From positions 186,001-250,000 of the forward strand of contig NZ_PIPJ01000001.1 of the NCBI RefSeq assembly GCF_003987135.1: 64,000 nt of DNA, written 5' to 3'. Both the position numbers and the translations under genes were made by a program. Below the pieces are notes generated by a model, which saw only the letters and a list, made by a program, of their open reading frames with translations, was not told where the DNA came from and made no database searches. Source of the DNA: Aliidiomarina iranensis (GTDB taxonomy: Bacteria > Pseudomonadota > Gammaproteobacteria > Enterobacterales > Alteromonadaceae). The stretch's first letter is position 1; each line of letters opens with the position of its first letter. Below are positions 50,119-58,856 of the stretch, in pieces.

Positions 50119-50239
50119 AATCGAAGATATTTGCACGCCAGGGAATGGTAATCTAAGCTTATATATATTAGCAAATGCTAAATTAATAAGCTCTAAACTA
50201 TTAAACGCTTAATTAAGAATTAACTCGAGAGGAAAACAA

Positions 50240-50788
50240 ATGAAAATGAGATCTAAACTCTTATTCGGTGTATTTATCAGCACCTCGATACTAACAATGG
50301 CTACCAACGCCGCCGATAAAGAAGCCGCTAACGATTTAGCCATGGCGTTACAAAAAGACCTAGGTACGGTTCTAATGACAGCCATGATGGAAGATGGGCC
50401 AATGGCAGCGTTGCACGTATGTAATTTAGAGGCTCAGGATATTACTGCTAATCATGACGGCGACAAGGCTAAGGTAACCCGGATCTCCCATCGGAACCGG
50501 AATGCTTTAAATGAGGTGCCTGAGGAGTTTGCCGAGAAATACGCTGAACTGATGGATAACTACCAAGCTAGTGAAGGCAAGGCCAAGGCTGTTGATTTTA
50601 TAAGTGAGGGTGAACAGCACATTAGTATGCGTGCAATTCCAACAGCGCAACATTGCTTAGCTTGCCACGGCGGAAATATCGAACCGGAATTGAAGGCCGA
50701 AATCGACCGTTTGTATCCAAACGATGAAGCCGTTGATTTTAACTTAGGTGAAATGCGCGGCGCATTTTTAATTGAGTGGCAAGAGTAG
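50240..50788 (+). CDS. Periplasmic c-heme protein, Tll0287/DUF3365-like
   Basis: A 182-residue secreted protein with a signal peptide (residues 1-25) and a single c-type heme motif CLACH (Cys139, Cys142, His143) in the conserved AQHCLACHGG segment near the C-terminus. The layout matches the Tll0287-like (DUF3365) heme domain, found alone or as a sensor domain. Role unknown; redox sensing or electron transfer is likely. AGAGGA ribosome site. It lies next to the second RegB/RegA-like pair and before a DUF2798 gene. Confidence 0.82.
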   Translation: MKMRSKLLFGVFISTSILTMATNAADKEAANDLAMALQKDLGTVLMTAMMEDGPMAALHVCNLEAQDITANHDGDKAKVTRISHRNRNALNEVPEEFAEKYAELMDNYQASEGKAKAVDFISEGEQHISMRAIPTAQHCLACHGGNIEPELKAEIDRLYPNDEAVDFNLGEMRGAFLIEWQE

Positions 50789-50824
50789 TGCTGGATAATT
50801 TTTAGAATTTACAGGAGTGAAACA

Positions 50825-51094
50825 TTGAAAGATCATCCGTTTCCATTAATTGAAAAGTTTCTCATGCCGTTCATCTTATCGGTATTAATGACAGCAATTA
50901 TTTCTCTGGTAAGCACTATAAAGGCCTTGGGTTTTGCCCAAATAACGTTCGCTAATTGGCTTTCGGCATGGGCTTGGTCGTGGATTGTAGCGTTTCCAAC
51001 CTTGCTTATCGTGTTGCCTTTAGTGAAAAAAATAGTGCAGTTGCTTGTGCAATGGAAACTAAAACGTATGAAAAGTGATAAATCCACACTTTAA
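50825..51094 (+). CDS. DUF2798 membrane protein
   Basis: An 89-residue protein with two transmembrane helices (about 12-32 and 47-68) and a basic C-terminus, matching the DUF2798 family of unknown function. It starts at TTG 50825, supported by AGGAG seven bases upstream. It follows the c-heme gene by 36 bases and is probably cotranscribed. Confidence 0.75.
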   Translation: MKDHPFPLIEKFLMPFILSVLMTAIISLVSTIKALGFAQITFANWLSAWAWSWIVAFPTLLIVLPLVKKIVQLLVQWKLKRMKSDKSTL

Positions 51095-51306
51095 TTTAGG
51101 CATAATAAATCAAATTAAAAAGATTAATATCATTAGCTTACGTAAGATAAACGAGAGTAAAAAATGCTTAATCGGAAAAACCTATTAAAGCTATCTAGCG
51201 TTCTTAGTTCCAAATGTTATATGCTTATGCAATATTAGTAGCGTCTAATTTAGAGAGGCGTTATTAAAACGGCTCACATTACGGTAAGTCCATTTGGAGA
51301 AATAAA

Positions 51307-51951
51307 ATGTCTGAAGTAAATATCAAGTTCCCAGAGCTCAACAAACCAGCACCAGATTTCAATGCGAAAACCACTCACGGTCAAAAATCGTTAGCGGATT
51401 ACAAAGGCAAGTGGTTGGTATTATTTTCACACCCAGCTGATTTTACGCCGGTATGTACTACTGAGTTCTCTGCTTTCGCAACACGCCAACCGCAGTTCGA
51501 AGCACTTAACTGCGAATTACTTGGCCTTTCGATTGATAGCGTTCACTCGCATATTGCTTGGGCGCGCAACATTGAAGAGAACTTCGGTGTAACGATTGGC
51601 TTCCCAATCATCGCCGATTTATCCATGGAAGTTGCAAAATCTTACGGCATGATTCAGCCAGGTGCGAGCGATACATCGGCGGTTCGCGCTACCTTCATTA
51701 TTGATCCAGAGGGTATTTTACGCGCAATGGTTTACTACCCAATGAGTAACGGCCGTAGCGTAGATGAGTTTTTACGCGTACTGAAAGCCTTGCAAACTAG
51801 TGATGAGCACAAGGTAGCAACTCCTGAAAACTGGCAGCCAGGTGATGATTGCATTGTTCCGCCACCAGCAACAATGCAAGAAGCGGCCGAGCGTAAAGAT
51901 CAAGGCTATGAATATACCGATTGGTATTTCAGCAAGCGTGCAATTAAGTAA
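51307..51951 (+). CDS. Peroxiredoxin, Prx6/1-Cys-like
   Basis: A 214-residue thiol peroxidase. The peroxidatic cysteine is Cys50 in the conserved PVCTTE. A second cysteine in GDDCIVPPP near residue 175 fits the Prx6-type C-terminal domain. It reduces hydrogen peroxide and organic peroxides in the cytoplasm. GGAG ribosome site before ATG 51307. The gene ends in a strong terminator and shares a theme with katG and the persulfide-type hydrolase downstream. Confidence 0.92.
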   Translation: MSEVNIKFPELNKPAPDFNAKTTHGQKSLADYKGKWLVLFSHPADFTPVCTTEFSAFATRQPQFEALNCELLGLSIDSVHSHIAWARNIEENFGVTIGFPIIADLSMEVAKSYGMIQPGASDTSAVRATFIIDPEGILRAMVYYPMSNGRSVDEFLRVLKALQTSDEHKVATPENWQPGDDCIVPPPATMQEAAERKDQGYEYTDWYFSKRAIK

Positions 51952-51978
51952 GCAGTAAGTAATTACTGAGAGTTTTAC

Positions 51979-52027
51979 AGCAGCGCGGTGATTTTTTCTC
52001 CGATTGTTTGCACCGCGCTGCTTTTTT
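51979..52027 (+). terminator. Peroxiredoxin terminator
   Basis: Twelve-base perfect stem AGCAGCGCGGTG/CACCGCGCTGCT with a 20-base loop and a T-run. Confidence 0.88.
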
Positions 52028-52123
52028 AACCTTTGCTCTGATAATCTAATACGTAACAGCTACTATTCTTTGCATTTACGATTTTAAAGGTAATCGAGAC
52101 ACCATTTTCTTTTTGGAGGTAAC

Positions 52124-52993
52124 ATGGCACAGCAATTTACTGTAAAGGCCTTTTTAGACAACGATAGCGAAACATTCAGCTATGTTGTAGCCGATCCGGA
52201 AACCGCTAAGGCCGTGATCATTGATCCGGTTCTTGATTTTGATTACAAATCTGGCCGCACGAAAACGGAAAGTGCAGAAGAGATATTAGCTTTTGTGAAG
52301 GCTCAAGGCTTACATGTTGAGTGGGTTCTAGAAACGCACGCTCATGCCGACCACTTATCGGCAGCGCCATTTTTTCGTGAGCAACTCAATGTAAAAGTAG
52401 GTATTGGCGCCGAGATTAAGCAAGTACAAACTATCTTTAAAGAAGTATTTAACCTGGAAAAAGAATTTCTGCCCAACGGTGAACAATTTGATCGTTTGTT
52501 TAACGATGGTGATGTGTTGGAAGTAGGGAACTTGAAAATTCGTGCACTTCACACGCCGGGGCACACCCCAGCAGATTTAGCCTATATCATTAATGAAGAG
52601 GCGGCGTTTGTAGGCGATACTCTGTTTATGCCTGATGTAGGTACTGCCCGTTGCGATTTCCCTGGTGGCAGCGCAAAAACATTGTATCAATCAATTCATA
52701 AATTACTGGCGCTACCAGAATCTATGGAGATGTATATTTGCCACGATTACCCACCTAAAGGGCGTGAGCACGAATATTTAACGACGGTAGGTAAGCAAAA
52801 AGCTAACAACATCCATGTGGGTGGTGGCGTGAGCGAAGCTGATTTTGTGGAACGGCGAGAAACTCGCGATGCAACCTTAGAGATGCCGCGTTTAATTTTG
52901 CCATCAATACAGGTGAATATTCGCGCGGGGCACATGCCCCCAGCCGAAGAAAACGGCACCATCTACATGAAAGTGCCGATTAACCAGTTATAA
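52124..52993 (+). CDS. MBL-fold hydrolase, Blh/persulfide dioxygenase-like
   Basis: A 289-residue metallo-beta-lactamase-fold protein. Metal ligands are THAHADH (His72, His74, Asp76, His77), HTPGH near residue 147, GDTLF and CHDYPP. It is close to the persulfide dioxygenase/BigR-operon hydrolase group, which oxidises glutathione persulfide to sulfite. The TauE/SafE exporter downstream could then remove sulfite, which supports this reading. Strong GGAGG ribosome site. The hydrolase name Blh used for this group is unrelated to the carotenoid enzyme above. Confidence 0.82.
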   Translation: MAQQFTVKAFLDNDSETFSYVVADPETAKAVIIDPVLDFDYKSGRTKTESAEEILAFVKAQGLHVEWVLETHAHADHLSAAPFFREQLNVKVGIGAEIKQVQTIFKEVFNLEKEFLPNGEQFDRLFNDGDVLEVGNLKIRALHTPGHTPADLAYIINEEAAFVGDTLFMPDVGTARCDFPGGSAKTLYQSIHKLLALPESMEMYICHDYPPKGREHEYLTTVGKQKANNIHVGGGVSEADFVERRETRDATLEMPRLILPSIQVNIRAGHMPPAEENGTIYMKVPINQL

Positions 52994-53009
52994 ATCATTC
53001 CAAAACTAT

Positions 53010-53033
53010 GTGGGGCCAAGTTCTTGGCCTCAC
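53010..53033 (+). terminator. Hairpin between hydrolase and exporter genes
   Basis: Stem GTGGGGCCAAG/CTTGGCCTCAC with one G-T pair and a very small loop, followed by TTATTTC. It may only partly terminate, as the two genes appear functionally linked. Confidence 0.45.
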
Positions 53034-53074
53034 TTATTTCACTACCTTGTTTTAATATCCTGAGGAACTAGGAA

Positions 53075-53842
53075 ATGGTAAACGCTGTGCTAGGTGCCAT
53101 ATTAATTGGCTTAAGCCTTGGTATATTTGGTTCTGGCGGATCAATTTTAACTGTGCCGGTGCTGATGTATCTGGTTCACATGCCTGCAGATATGGCGATT
53201 GCTTCTTCGCTTATCATTGTTGCCGGTATCAGCTTATTCGGTGCTGGCCTGCATATCCGGAAGAAACTCATATCGTGGCCTCATGTTTGGCTATTCGGTA
53301 TTCCGGGAATGTTGGGTACCTATGGTGGCGCATGGGCAGGTACCGTAGTTGATCCTCGCTGGCAATTACTTTTGTTTGTGGCATTAATGCTCGTTGCCTC
53401 TGTGTTTATGTGGCGCAATAGCCAGAGCGCTATAGCGGCTGAAGCTTCTGCTTTACCGAAGAAATTAAATATTCCTAAGGTTGCCGCTGATGGCTTGGTT
53501 GTGGGAGCTATTACTGGGTTTGTTGGTGTGGGAGGCGGCTTTTTAATTGTACCTGCCCTAGTGCTTATGGGGGGATTGGCTTTACCTTTAGCTATTGGCA
53601 CAAGTTTGTTGATCATTACATTGAAATCAGTGATTGGCTTTCTGAAATACTACGAAGTGTTGCATGCGGCTGAGCAACAATTTAATTGGCCGGTAATCAG
53701 CCTACTAATCGCAGGCGGTATTCTCGGTAGTGGGGTTGGAGTTTATATTGGCACGCGTTTACCAAAGCAGAAACTGCAAAAAGGTTTTGCGGTATTTCTG
53801 GTAATCATGGGTATTTTTGTACTCATGCGTTCAGTGTTGTAA
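53075..53842 (+). CDS. TauE/SafE family sulfite exporter-like membrane protein
   Basis: A 255-residue membrane protein with about seven or eight helices in two related halves. GSGGSILTVPVL near residues 19-30 and GVGGGFLIVPALV in the second half are the family repeats. Members export sulfite, sulfoacetate or other small anions. Following the persulfide-dioxygenase-like gene, sulfite export is the most likely role. Confidence 0.86.
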   Translation: MVNAVLGAILIGLSLGIFGSGGSILTVPVLMYLVHMPADMAIASSLIIVAGISLFGAGLHIRKKLISWPHVWLFGIPGMLGTYGGAWAGTVVDPRWQLLLFVALMLVASVFMWRNSQSAIAAEASALPKKLNIPKVAADGLVVGAITGFVGVGGGFLIVPALVLMGGLALPLAIGTSLLIITLKSVIGFLKYYEVLHAAEQQFNWPVISLLIAGGILGSGVGVYIGTRLPKQKLQKGFAVFLVIMGIFVLMRSVL

Positions 53843-53855
53843 CCATAGATCATAG

Positions 53856-53930
53856 AGCCCGTTAATGTTCAAATGTTTGAATTAACGTTGTAAGAGAATG
53901 AAAATATTTGCAACGGGCTGTTTAATTTTT
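53856..53930 (+). terminator. Nested hairpin terminator after exporter gene
   Basis: Outer stem AGCCCGTT (53856-53863)/AACGGGCT (53912-53919) encloses an inner hairpin (53860-53886) with arms CGTTAATGTTCAAA and TTTGAATTAACG; a T-rich tail follows. Confidence 0.7.
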
Positions 53931-53989
53931 CAACGAAATTTGTAAAAAATTGTAACGAAATATTAATATATCAAGAGATTTGTAAAGGT

Positions 53990-54081
53990 AGCATGCCTTA
54001 AAATTTAGTTCCCCTATTGTAGTTTTCTCTCTCAATCCACCGTTATACAAGGCCTTCAGAGATTCCTGCTGAGGGCTTTTT
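53990..54081 (+). ncRNA. Candidate small RNA ending in orphan terminator
   Basis: A terminator at 54052-54081 (stem GCCTTCAG/CTGAGGGC, then TTTTT) follows a C/T-rich non-coding segment and belongs to no gene. An AT-rich promoter-like region lies just upstream. It could be a small RNA or a leader cut short before the subtilase gene. No family recognised. Confidence 0.35.
54052..54081 (+). terminator. Orphan rho-independent terminator
   Basis: Stem GCCTTCAG/CTGAGGGC (one G-T pair) with a nine-base loop and TTTTT tail, 130 bases before the subtilase start. Confidence 0.78.
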
Positions 54082-54214
54082 GCCATTTTGTGGCCAAATC
54101 CATGGCGTTGAATGTAATTTTCAAAATGTTAGCCTGATGTTGCAAATGTATTAGCTGGGATTAAGTGGTACTGGCTCGTACATCGCCTTGGTTAAAAATA
54201 AAAAGGAAGCCAAA

Positions 54215-57200
54215 ATGGAAAAAACAACAAACAGCCTGCCTAAGATATCTGTCGTTGCGTCTGTGGTAGCGGCGGCGCTGTCGTTGGGTGTTGCATCTGC
54301 CCAATCGGGCAATGATGCGAGAGTTATCGTAGATAATTTCAAACAACACTCAGGGTTCGTAAAGCCTGAAACTCTGAATAGAGAGCAGCAACAAGAATAC
54401 CCTGATTATTACATTGTTGAACTTGAATCCCAGCCCATTGCGATGCGTTTCGGTGATGCTGGTTCAGTTACGCAAGGAGCACCAGCAAATCGCTTAAACC
54501 TTGAAGCAAGCGATGTTCAGCAATACGCCAATCAATTGCAAGCCGAACAACAACGAGTAGCTCAGCAACTACAAAATCAGGTATCGGGCCTGAACGTGGT
54601 GCGCCAACTTTCGATTGTTTCGAATTCACTTATTGTTGAGGTTCCAAAAGGTGAAAATGTAATCCGGCAGATGAACCGGATTTCGGGTGTGAAGCGTGTG
54701 CATGCACACAAAATGTATTATGCCAACATGGACACATCGCTCGATCTTATCAACGCGCCAGTAGCTTGGGATCTTATCGGTTCTCGTGATGAAGCGGGCG
54801 AAGGTGTGCGCATTGCCATTATTGATGGTGGGATTAATTCTGGTCACGAAATGTTTGCGGCAAACGGACATACGCGCCCAGAAGGGTTACCCAACGATGA
54901 TTATTGTTCCGTTGTTGATGCTAGCTTCTGTAATGATAAGTTAGCCCTTGCGCGTTATTACACGCCAACTTTCCAAGTTCATCCTGATGAACATATCAGC
55001 CCAGAAGATTTCGGCGGCCACGGTACACACGTAGCTGGAACCGCAGCGGGTAACCATGTTTCAATTTCTTATAACGGTGTTGAAACCGCCTTTTCTGGGG
55101 TAGCTCCGGGTGCCACATTGATGGCATATAAAGCGTTGTTCAACGACCCTGCAGGCCAAGGTGGTGGTTCTAACATTATGTTAGTGCAGGCGCTTGAAGA
55201 TGCCGTTGCCGATGGTGCCGATGTAATCAATAACTCTTGGGGCGGTGGCCCAGGAAACCCTGAAGCGAGCCCATACTATGCTGCCTTCCAAGCAGCTGAA
55301 GCAGCTGGTGTTGTAATGGTAACAGCGGCTGGCAACTCAGGCCCAGCAGCCGGTTCAATTGGGTGCCCTTCATGTATCGAAGAAGGCTTAACCGTAGCTT
55401 CAACTCAACATGGCCGTGTGTTTGGCAATCAAGTTGAAGTGGAAGGTTTAGAGAACGCTGTTATGGCTTACCCGGGCGATGGTGATTTTACCATTACCGA
55501 TCCGATTTCTGGCCCAATGATTTGGGCGGGTGCGGTAGCTGAAGATAATGCTTTAGCCTGCGCGCCATTCGAAGAAGGCTCTCTTGAGGGCCATATTGTA
55601 TTCACCATGCGTGGCGAGTGTGCATTCTCGGATAAAGCCAATAACCTTGAAGACGCTGGCGCCATTGGTATGGTCATGGGTAACAATGAGCCGGGCATTA
55701 TTATTATGACCATGCCTGAAGCTACGCTCCCTTCAGTTACCATCGAACTAGCTGGGGCCGAAGCCGTAACCGAGTTATTGCAAGATGGCTCAGTTGTTGA
55801 AGGCACTATTTCAGCTTCTGAGGCTATTGTTAACGATAACTTAGTTGATGTGATGTCTGGCTTCTCAAGCCGCGGACCAAATTTCGACCCAAGCTTCTTA
55901 AAACCTGATATTGCAGCACCTGGTAGCGATATTTTGTCTGCAATTGCCGGTGAAAATGATGCTTACAGCGCGGCCTATTCAGGCACGTCGATGGCATCTC
56001 CTCATGTAGCTGGTGCAGCTGCATTATTGCGTCAAGTTCGCCCGGAGCTCGATGCTAAACAAGTTAAATCAGTATTGATGACATCTTCTAACCCGAATGT
56101 TCGCAAGGAAGATGCTGAAACGCCAGCGGATGCATTCGATATTGGTGCGGGCCGTTTAGACATCGCTGCAGCGATGAACACCGCCATTGCGATTGATGGG
56201 CCTTCAATTGTGGGCACAACCTGTGTGGTTGAGTGTACATTTGAACGAACAGTTACCAACCTATTAGGTGAAGCTGGCGAATGGCATGGTGAAGTAGCGT
56301 TTAGCCCAGAAAGTGGTTTATATGCTGAACTTAACAACGATAGCTTAAGCTTAGATGCCAATGGCAGTGCAACATTCCGCTTAACTATTGATGCTCGCAC
56401 TGCAAATGAAGGTTGGCAGTTTGGCCACGTGATTTGGCGTGATGCTAGCGGCCAATATGCCGATGTACGCATGCCGGTAGCCGTTTCGCCTTCTTCGGCG
56501 GATAACCGCGCGGTACTCGATACCTTTGTAACCAGCGGTGAGGCCATAGTAGGTGAGCCAATGAGCATTCGTTCTATGGTTCGTGATGCTGGCTTTGAAA
56601 TTCCAATGGTGAGCTTGATTTCGCGTGCACCTGAAGGTACGTCAATCGATCCAGAGTCAGTACAAACAGAAGCTGAGTACTCAACGATTACAGGTTCAAC
56701 GGTAGCCGGTAACAACAGTGCGGTAACCGTAGCTGCAACAATGAGCAGTGGCAGTGAACCAAGTGCCACAATTGAGCCTATTGCGTTCCCATACGCCGGG
56801 CAATCAATCACCGAGTTAACCGATGATTACGCCACAGTGTGTGGTGCCGATCAGGATTGTGATGAAGTAACGGTTGGCCTTGATATTGGTATGTTCGGTG
56901 GTTTTGAATGGGATGGTGTGCAAGTTGATTACATCAGTGTTTCCGAAAACGGTTTCATTGCATTAGGTGATCAATCTGTAGGTGGCACATTTACACCACA
57001 GGAACTACCAAACGGCCAAGCGCCATTTGGCAAGCTTGCGCCGTTCTGGGCTGATTTTGAAGTAGCAGGCCCAGATGCCGCCATGCACTACAATCTTATC
57101 GAAGACGCTAACGGAGACCTTTGGTTTGCTTGGGAATGGCATCAAGTTCCTGAGTTCCTAGGTGCGTTAACCGGTACTGGCCCCTATACCTTCTCGGTAT

Positions 57201-58183
57201 GGATCAAGCTTGGTAGCGATGAAGTAGTATTCAACTATGTGGATATTACTGGCCCAGGCTTCTGGGGAACTTCGGTTGGTGTTGAAGATATGTCGAGTAA
57301 CGTTGGTATCAGCCAATTCTTCGGTAGTGAGGGAACCCTACCGCAAAATGGTGATAGCTGGATTACTTCAGTAGATTCACAAACTGGTTATGTAGCCGTT
57401 GATTATGATGTAACCGTGGATAACTTCGGTTCAGTAAGCAACGCCAGTGTAAGTGGCTTGCGAACTGATAACATCAGCTATGATTTAGCTGATTACGTTT
57501 CAACCGAAACGGAAGCCATGTTCGCCTCAGTTACTCTGGATACTTATAACGGTGATCTTAATGCAGTAACACCTATCTTTGTATCGCCAGCAGGGGAAGT
57601 TACAGTAGCTGTAGTTGAGGAACCCGCTCACGGCACCGTTAGCTTTACCGGCACTGAGTTCACCTATGTTGGTGATGGCGAGTTTACTGGTGAAGATAGC
57701 TTCAGCTATCAATTAGTAGATTCAGCCGGGAATACTTCAGAAACAGCAGAAGTAATCGTGAACGTGGAACTTGAGCCTCAACCACCAACGGTGTCGGTGA
57801 GTGTTTCTAGCGGTTCCGATAACACTGGCGCTGCAGGTAGCCCATTCGTTCCTGGCGATGGTGTAACGCTAACGGCCAACGCTTCGGATCCAAATGGTGA
57901 TGCACTAACCTATACTTGGGCGCAAACATCTGGAACCAGTGTAGATTTGAGTGGCGGTACAAGCGCAGCGGCATCCTTCACTGCGCCAGATGAAACATCA
58001 ACCTTAGTGTTTGAGGTTACCGTTTCTGATGGTGAGTTCGAAGCAACGGAGAGTGTGAGTGTTAACGTTGAGAGATCAAGCAGCAAGAAATGGTACGAGG
58101 GTAACTTCGGCGCCGCTCTTGTGCTACTTGGCTTACCGTTAGTATGGTTACGCCGCCGTGCATTGCGCGTGAAACGTGGCTAA
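54215..58183 (+). CDS. Secreted S8 family serine peptidase (subtilase) with C-terminal anchor
   Basis: A 1322-residue secreted protease. Domains in order: signal peptide (about 1-29, ending ASA), inhibitor I9-like propeptide (~62-165), S8 catalytic domain with Asp204, His272 (GGHGTHVAG) and Ser592 (GTSMASPHVAG), a PA domain inserted at ~430-530, then beta-sandwich regions, a cadherin-like segment (EEPAHGTVSFTGTEF) and a final Ig/PKD-like domain. The tail is a basic linker, a hydrophobic helix (GAALVLLGLPLVWL) and arginines, like GlyGly-CTERM sorting signals. Start is ATG 54215 with AAGGA; a TTG at 54188 is weaker. It would degrade extracellular protein. Confidence 0.92.
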   Translation: MEKTTNSLPKISVVASVVAAALSLGVASAQSGNDARVIVDNFKQHSGFVKPETLNREQQQEYPDYYIVELESQPIAMRFGDAGSVTQGAPANRLNLEASDVQQYANQLQAEQQRVAQQLQNQVSGLNVVRQLSIVSNSLIVEVPKGENVIRQMNRISGVKRVHAHKMYYANMDTSLDLINAPVAWDLIGSRDEAGEGVRIAIIDGGINSGHEMFAANGHTRPEGLPNDDYCSVVDASFCNDKLALARYYTPTFQVHPDEHISPEDFGGHGTHVAGTAAGNHVSISYNGVETAFSGVAPGATLMAYKALFNDPAGQGGGSNIMLVQALEDAVADGADVINNSWGGGPGNPEASPYYAAFQAAEAAGVVMVTAAGNSGPAAGSIGCPSCIEEGLTVASTQHGRVFGNQVEVEGLENAVMAYPGDGDFTITDPISGPMIWAGAVAEDNALACAPFEEGSLEGHIVFTMRGECAFSDKANNLEDAGAIGMVMGNNEPGIIIMTMPEATLPSVTIELAGAEAVTELLQDGSVVEGTISASEAIVNDNLVDVMSGFSSRGPNFDPSFLKPDIAAPGSDILSAIAGENDAYSAAYSGTSMASPHVAGAAALLRQVRPELDAKQVKSVLMTSSNPNVRKEDAETPADAFDIGAGRLDIAAAMNTAIAIDGPSIVGTTCVVECTFERTVTNLLGEAGEWHGEVAFSPESGLYAELNNDSLSLDANGSATFRLTIDARTANEGWQFGHVIWRDASGQYADVRMPVAVSPSSADNRAVLDTFVTSGEAIVGEPMSIRSMVRDAGFEIPMVSLISRAPEGTSIDPESVQTEAEYSTITGSTVAGNNSAVTVAATMSSGSEPSATIEPIAFPYAGQSITELTDDYATVCGADQDCDEVTVGLDIGMFGGFEWDGVQVDYISVSENGFIALGDQSVGGTFTPQELPNGQAPFGKLAPFWADFEVAGPDAAMHYNLIEDANGDLWFAWEWHQVPEFLGALTGTGPYTFSVWIKLGSDEVVFNYVDITGPGFWGTSVGVEDMSSNVGISQFFGSEGTLPQNGDSWITSVDSQTGYVAVDYDVTVDNFGSVSNASVSGLRTDNISYDLADYVSTETEAMFASVTLDTYNGDLNAVTPIFVSPAGEVTVAVVEEPAHGTVSFTGTEFTYVGDGEFTGEDSFSYQLVDSAGNTSETAEVIVNVELEPQPPTVSVSVSSGSDNTGAAGSPFVPGDGVTLTANASDPNGDALTYTWAQTSGTSVDLSGGTSAAASFTAPDETSTLVFEVTVSDGEFEATESVSVNVERSSSKKWYEGNFGAALVLLGLPLVWLRRRALRVKRG

Positions 58184-58192
58184 TCCCCGTTT

Positions 58193-58231
58193 AAAAAATG
58201 AACTTGGGTGAATACCACTCGTTCATTTTTT
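58193..58231 (+). terminator. Subtilase terminator, first hairpin
   Basis: Eleven-base stem AAAAAATGAAC/GTTCATTTTTT with an inner GGGTG/CACTC pairing in the loop. Confidence 0.78.
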
Positions 58232-58241
58232 AGGAAACTTC

Positions 58242-58268
58242 AAAAGGGGCCATTATTGGCCCCTTTTT
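58242..58268 (+). terminator. Subtilase terminator, second hairpin
   Basis: Stem AAAAGGGGCCA/TGGCCCCTTTT with loop TTAT and a T-run; a strong rho-independent terminator 11 bases after the first. Confidence 0.9.
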
Positions 58269-58311
58269 GTTGCTATGATGAGTGAAAATGGAGAGAGTAA
58301 ACGGAGTAATT

Positions 58312-58758
58312 ATGAAAAAAATGAATTTAATATGGTTAATGCTTTTCAGCCTCTCGCTTGCAGCTTGCGGTAATCAAGAAGATATAAGCTCTGCAGCAAC
58401 AGATGAATCCGCAGAGCAGGCATCAGAACAGCCTGTTGCAGTAAGTGAAGCAGAAACGATTCCGAGCCTATTGAGCGCTATTCGCCAGCAAGTAGGTAAT
58501 CCGGTGGCGAGTACTGTAGAAGAGTGCCGGGTGGTTGGGCTTGGGCAACGGCCTTGCGGCGGGCCCGAGCGTTTTCTAGTATATTCAACCGCTACTACTG
58601 ATGAGGAGCAACTCATGGGTTTGGTAGAGCGTTATAATGCTTTAGCCCGTGAGCAGGTTAGCCGATCTGGTATGGTAGGCACTTGCGAAGTGTTACCTGA
58701 ACCGGGCTTGATTTTGCGCGGCGGTGTTTGTGTGGCCGCTGAAAAAGCGCTTATGTAA
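58312..58758 (+). CDS. Small lipoprotein of unknown function
   Basis: A 148-residue predicted lipoprotein. The signal ends LSLAAC with Cys19 as the lipidation site; a Ser/Glu/Ala-rich spacer (20-52) follows and a small folded domain with four cysteines (EECRVV, QRPCGG, GTCEV, GGVCVA) that could form two disulfides. ATG 58312 has CGGAG upstream. I do not recognise the family. Confidence 0.72.
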   Translation: MKKMNLIWLMLFSLSLAACGNQEDISSAATDESAEQASEQPVAVSEAETIPSLLSAIRQQVGNPVASTVEECRVVGLGQRPCGGPERFLVYSTATTDEEQLMGLVERYNALAREQVSRSGMVGTCEVLPEPGLILRGGVCVAAEKALM

Positions 58759-58775
58759 CGATCGCCGCTTAACCG

Positions 58776-58835
58776 TTTTGGTTATTTGGTGCATGGCTAG
58801 TTGGAGCATGATTAATTGAAGTATGATTACTTGGA
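58776..58835. repeat. Four degenerate 15-base tandem units
   Basis: Units begin at 58776, 58791, 58806 and 58821; the last three (GCATGGCTAGTTGGA, GCATGATTAATTGAA, GTATGATTACTTGGA) are clearly related. They lie in the spacer just before the 2OG oxygenase gene. Confidence 0.78.
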
Positions 58836-58856
58836 GTTTGGTGGAAGGCGCTTGGT

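Larger units (their letters stand above)
53843..54214. other. Intergenic region with two terminators and a possible small RNA
   Basis: A 372-base gene-free stretch. It holds a composite terminator for the exporter (53856-53930), an AT-rich segment (53930-53995) that could carry a promoter, and a second terminator at 54052-54081 with no gene of its own. The stretch 53990-54081 could be a small RNA. The subtilase ribosome site AAGGA lies at the right end. Confidence 0.55.

Noticed and set aside
56032-56811. 259-codon open frame antisense to the subtilase gene
   Set aside because: It lies wholly inside a well-supported gene on the other strand and has no recognisable domain or ribosome site.
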